In this document: positions 13,901 to 14,159 of the stretch, one piece after another | Layout: each line of letters begins with the position of its first letter | Position numbering within the stretch: the first letter of the stretch is position 1 | NCBI GenBank assembly: GCA_007131045.1 | Contig: SLRI01000135.1 | Span: 1-14,159, forward strand | Length of the DNA: 14,159 nt | Direction of reading: 5' to 3' | DNA from: Rhodospirillales bacterium | GTDB lineage: Bacteria; Pseudomonadota; Alphaproteobacteria; Geminicoccales; Geminicoccaceae | Translations under genes and position numbers: made by a program | Notes under the pieces: generated by a model | What the model was told of the DNA's origin: nothing | Database searches by the model: none | Seen by the model: only the letters and a program-made list of their open reading frames with translations

Positions 13901-14159
13901 CGACGATCTGCAACGGCCCACCATCCGGGTCGCTGTCGTTGGCGAGGACCGCGAGCACGGCCGGCTCGCCGGCGACCACGCTGAAATTGTCGTTCATCGC
14001 GAGGGGCGCGCTGTTCGCGGCCACGACCTTGACCGTCACGGTGGCGCTCGCGGTCGAGCCCTGCTCGTCGAGCACGGTGTAGGTGAAGCTGTCGATGCCG
14101 ACGAAGCCGGTCTGCGGCACGTAGCGGATGCTCTGGTCGGGCAGGACGTTGACCACACC
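10908..14159 (-). CDS. Large multidomain secreted-type protein: cadherin-like repeats, DUF2341, LamG-like, cadherin-like, PL6 (5' end outside window)
   Basis: The frame is open to the right edge, so 1083 C-terminal residues are seen and the start and any signal are missing. The visible order is: part of one cadherin-like (Big/VCBS-type) domain (1-47); two complete copies (about 50-140 and 145-233), each with VLAND, YTP/YTS and DxFTYTI motifs; a DUF2341 domain (242-345, GFPLWVEL and VVLVYYGKP); a LamG/concanavalin-like domain (350-585, LYVDGRP and GLIDEVRFRP); one more cadherin-like domain (590-680); and a PL6 beta-helix (695-1082). The PL6 part has QEDETIAIKSS (Lys about 900, with Glu at -7 and -5) and VRHGTH (Arg about 920). 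The lectin-like and Ig-like modules suggest a secreted or surface protein that binds polysaccharide and cleaves it. No C-terminal anchor, PEP-CTERM motif or RTX repeat is seen; the protein ends just after the PL6 domain. A GTG at 14156 is inside the first domain and is not the start. Confidence 0.85.
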   Translation of the reverse strand, partial: GVVNVLPDQSIRYVPQTGFVGIDSFTYTVLDEQGSTASATVTVKVVAANSAPLAMNDNFSVVAGEPAVLAVLANDSDPDGGPLQIVGFTMPSHGSLVFDSTNKTFSYTSDAGYEGADQFTYTIRDNRGASASATVTLNVVQVSEVPEAVDDHVTTEAGVPVTIDVLANDELPEGQQIAIVAVTLPFKGKLDFNPDKTLTYTPNAGFVGTDDFTYTIGNGKGGTAKANVTIEVTPASTVATYANGYRYRRRIVMPATMAQGETLVGFPLWVELAGNWLKTAGNGGKLANASGYDLRFERADGSKLAHEIERYDAEIGSLGAWVRLPELSNDQPTVVLVYYGKPDLTASEAEPETVWQDYLAVWHLPDSLDASAEGRVLAPAGSLASTADGLGAGALLLGGNGVLSIADTSWLDGRDALSIQLRSKAGSIGHDRGQLNVGGFGSDAASNLALRYQATGFAGNQPANVIHSKLKTTAGNVGASSAAGTQSTAWQSLAFQWATGDSGLDLYVDGRPTPLSYANQIDGPATTQISGPLHLGAGPRDTADGGWVGLIDEVRFRPAKLDEAWLAAEHANQTDPAGFFGIGAEETVADATPGIVAIPLEVETSAGQWVDIDVLAAALSAGTDTPTIQVATQPQNGTASVIGGKVRYTPTSGTLGTDKFTYRLTADGQSATAQISVLVTSSVSQGQQGGADELLQPLRIVSVKNQSELNAAKAAARPGDHLLLANGSYSLGNVTVSGTLEAPIVFRAENNQAVTLTGLGDVSADNVRFWGFNCGNDNFGLLTGRNIWIIRCRWSGTSTGNRIRFRSPGGRVWHCRMTGNGRMIAFDTGANAGGSGLMGIQGHVRGCWFHDVAPGGNNATEVITVGFADTRTLVQSDTLIEYCLFEDCNLGGQEDETIAIKSSYVTVRNCTFRRTRFLAVRHGTHAVIDGCVHIDSSAGGFKLRDADGILQNSKTIGQSRTAIFAGNVLSTAAGGGDWWTTPTSSLNPGVKFPAAFRTKVYNHEAVDRAPVIGDKYSADFDPLRPADQVVWLGNRGIDPAPRTSPSGYWSDLTPANQWGDPAPVDYVAPLTLTSGQVGPTVGL
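13458..14159 (-). repeat. Tandem cadherin-like (Big/VCBS-type) domain repeats
   Basis: Two full and one partial protein repeat of roughly 92 residues are visible. Each has an A-x-x-D-x start, a VLAND turn, a strand ending YTP or YTS, then G-[YF]-x-G-x-D-x-FTYT and a closing run rich in alternating Thr and Val. At least one more copy probably lies beyond the right edge. Such arrays serve as extended, often calcium-stiffened spacers in large bacterial surface proteins. Confidence 0.75.

Overview
This is a very GC-rich window (roughly 70 % by eye) with strongly GC-biased third codon positions. It is densely coding, and the longest non-coding stretch is about 220 bases. The gene content fits a Gram-negative proteobacterium. 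A high-GC alphaproteobacterium is my best guess, but no rRNA or housekeeping gene is present to fix the taxon. The region is an extracellular-polysaccharide locus. It holds two GT-B glycosyltransferases, a sulfotransferase, a heparinase II/III-type protein, a GT39-like membrane glycosyltransferase, a Wzx-like flippase and three parallel beta-helix proteins of polysaccharide lyase family 6 (PL6) type. The first, partial glycosyltransferase resembles those associated with PEP-CTERM/exosortase (XrtA) exopolysaccharide loci, so such a system may lie to the left.

Layout from the left. (1) A 5'-truncated glycosyltransferase (+) runs to 536 and overlaps tail to tail with a second glycosyltransferase (-, 482-1666). 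(2) Behind that gene, on the same strand, is a Tat-exported PL6 protein (-, 1754-2983). (3) A short divergent control region (2984-3157) separates it from a forward unit: sulfotransferase (3158-4138), heparinase II/III protein (4147-5850) and, after a 218-base AT-richer leader, a second Tat-exported PL6 protein (6069-7649). The N-terminus of this second PL6 protein carries a duplicated TolC-like helical motif. (4) A GT39-like integral membrane protein (-, 7698-9335) is divergent from a flippase (+, 9548-10840). (5) A very large secreted-type protein (-, 10908 to beyond the right edge) has cadherin-like repeats, a DUF2341 domain, a LamG-like domain and a C-terminal PL6 domain.

How the genes may work together (inference). 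The cytoplasmic glycosyltransferases build the repeat unit, the flippase moves it across the inner membrane, and the GT39-like enzyme may add a sugar on the periplasmic face. The sulfotransferase would sulfate it. The exported PL6 proteins and the heparinase-like protein would trim, edit or release the polymer. PL6 and heparinase II/III enzymes act on uronic-acid polymers (alginate, dermatan/chondroitin, heparin-like), so the product may be a sulfated, uronate-containing, glycosaminoglycan-like exopolysaccharide.

The most notable observations are these: three PL6 domains in one locus, each in a different architecture; the TolC-like tandem motif fused to a PL6 fold, with loss of the usual calcium-binding Glu pair in that copy; the frequent strand switching; and a local composition change inside the flippase gene.
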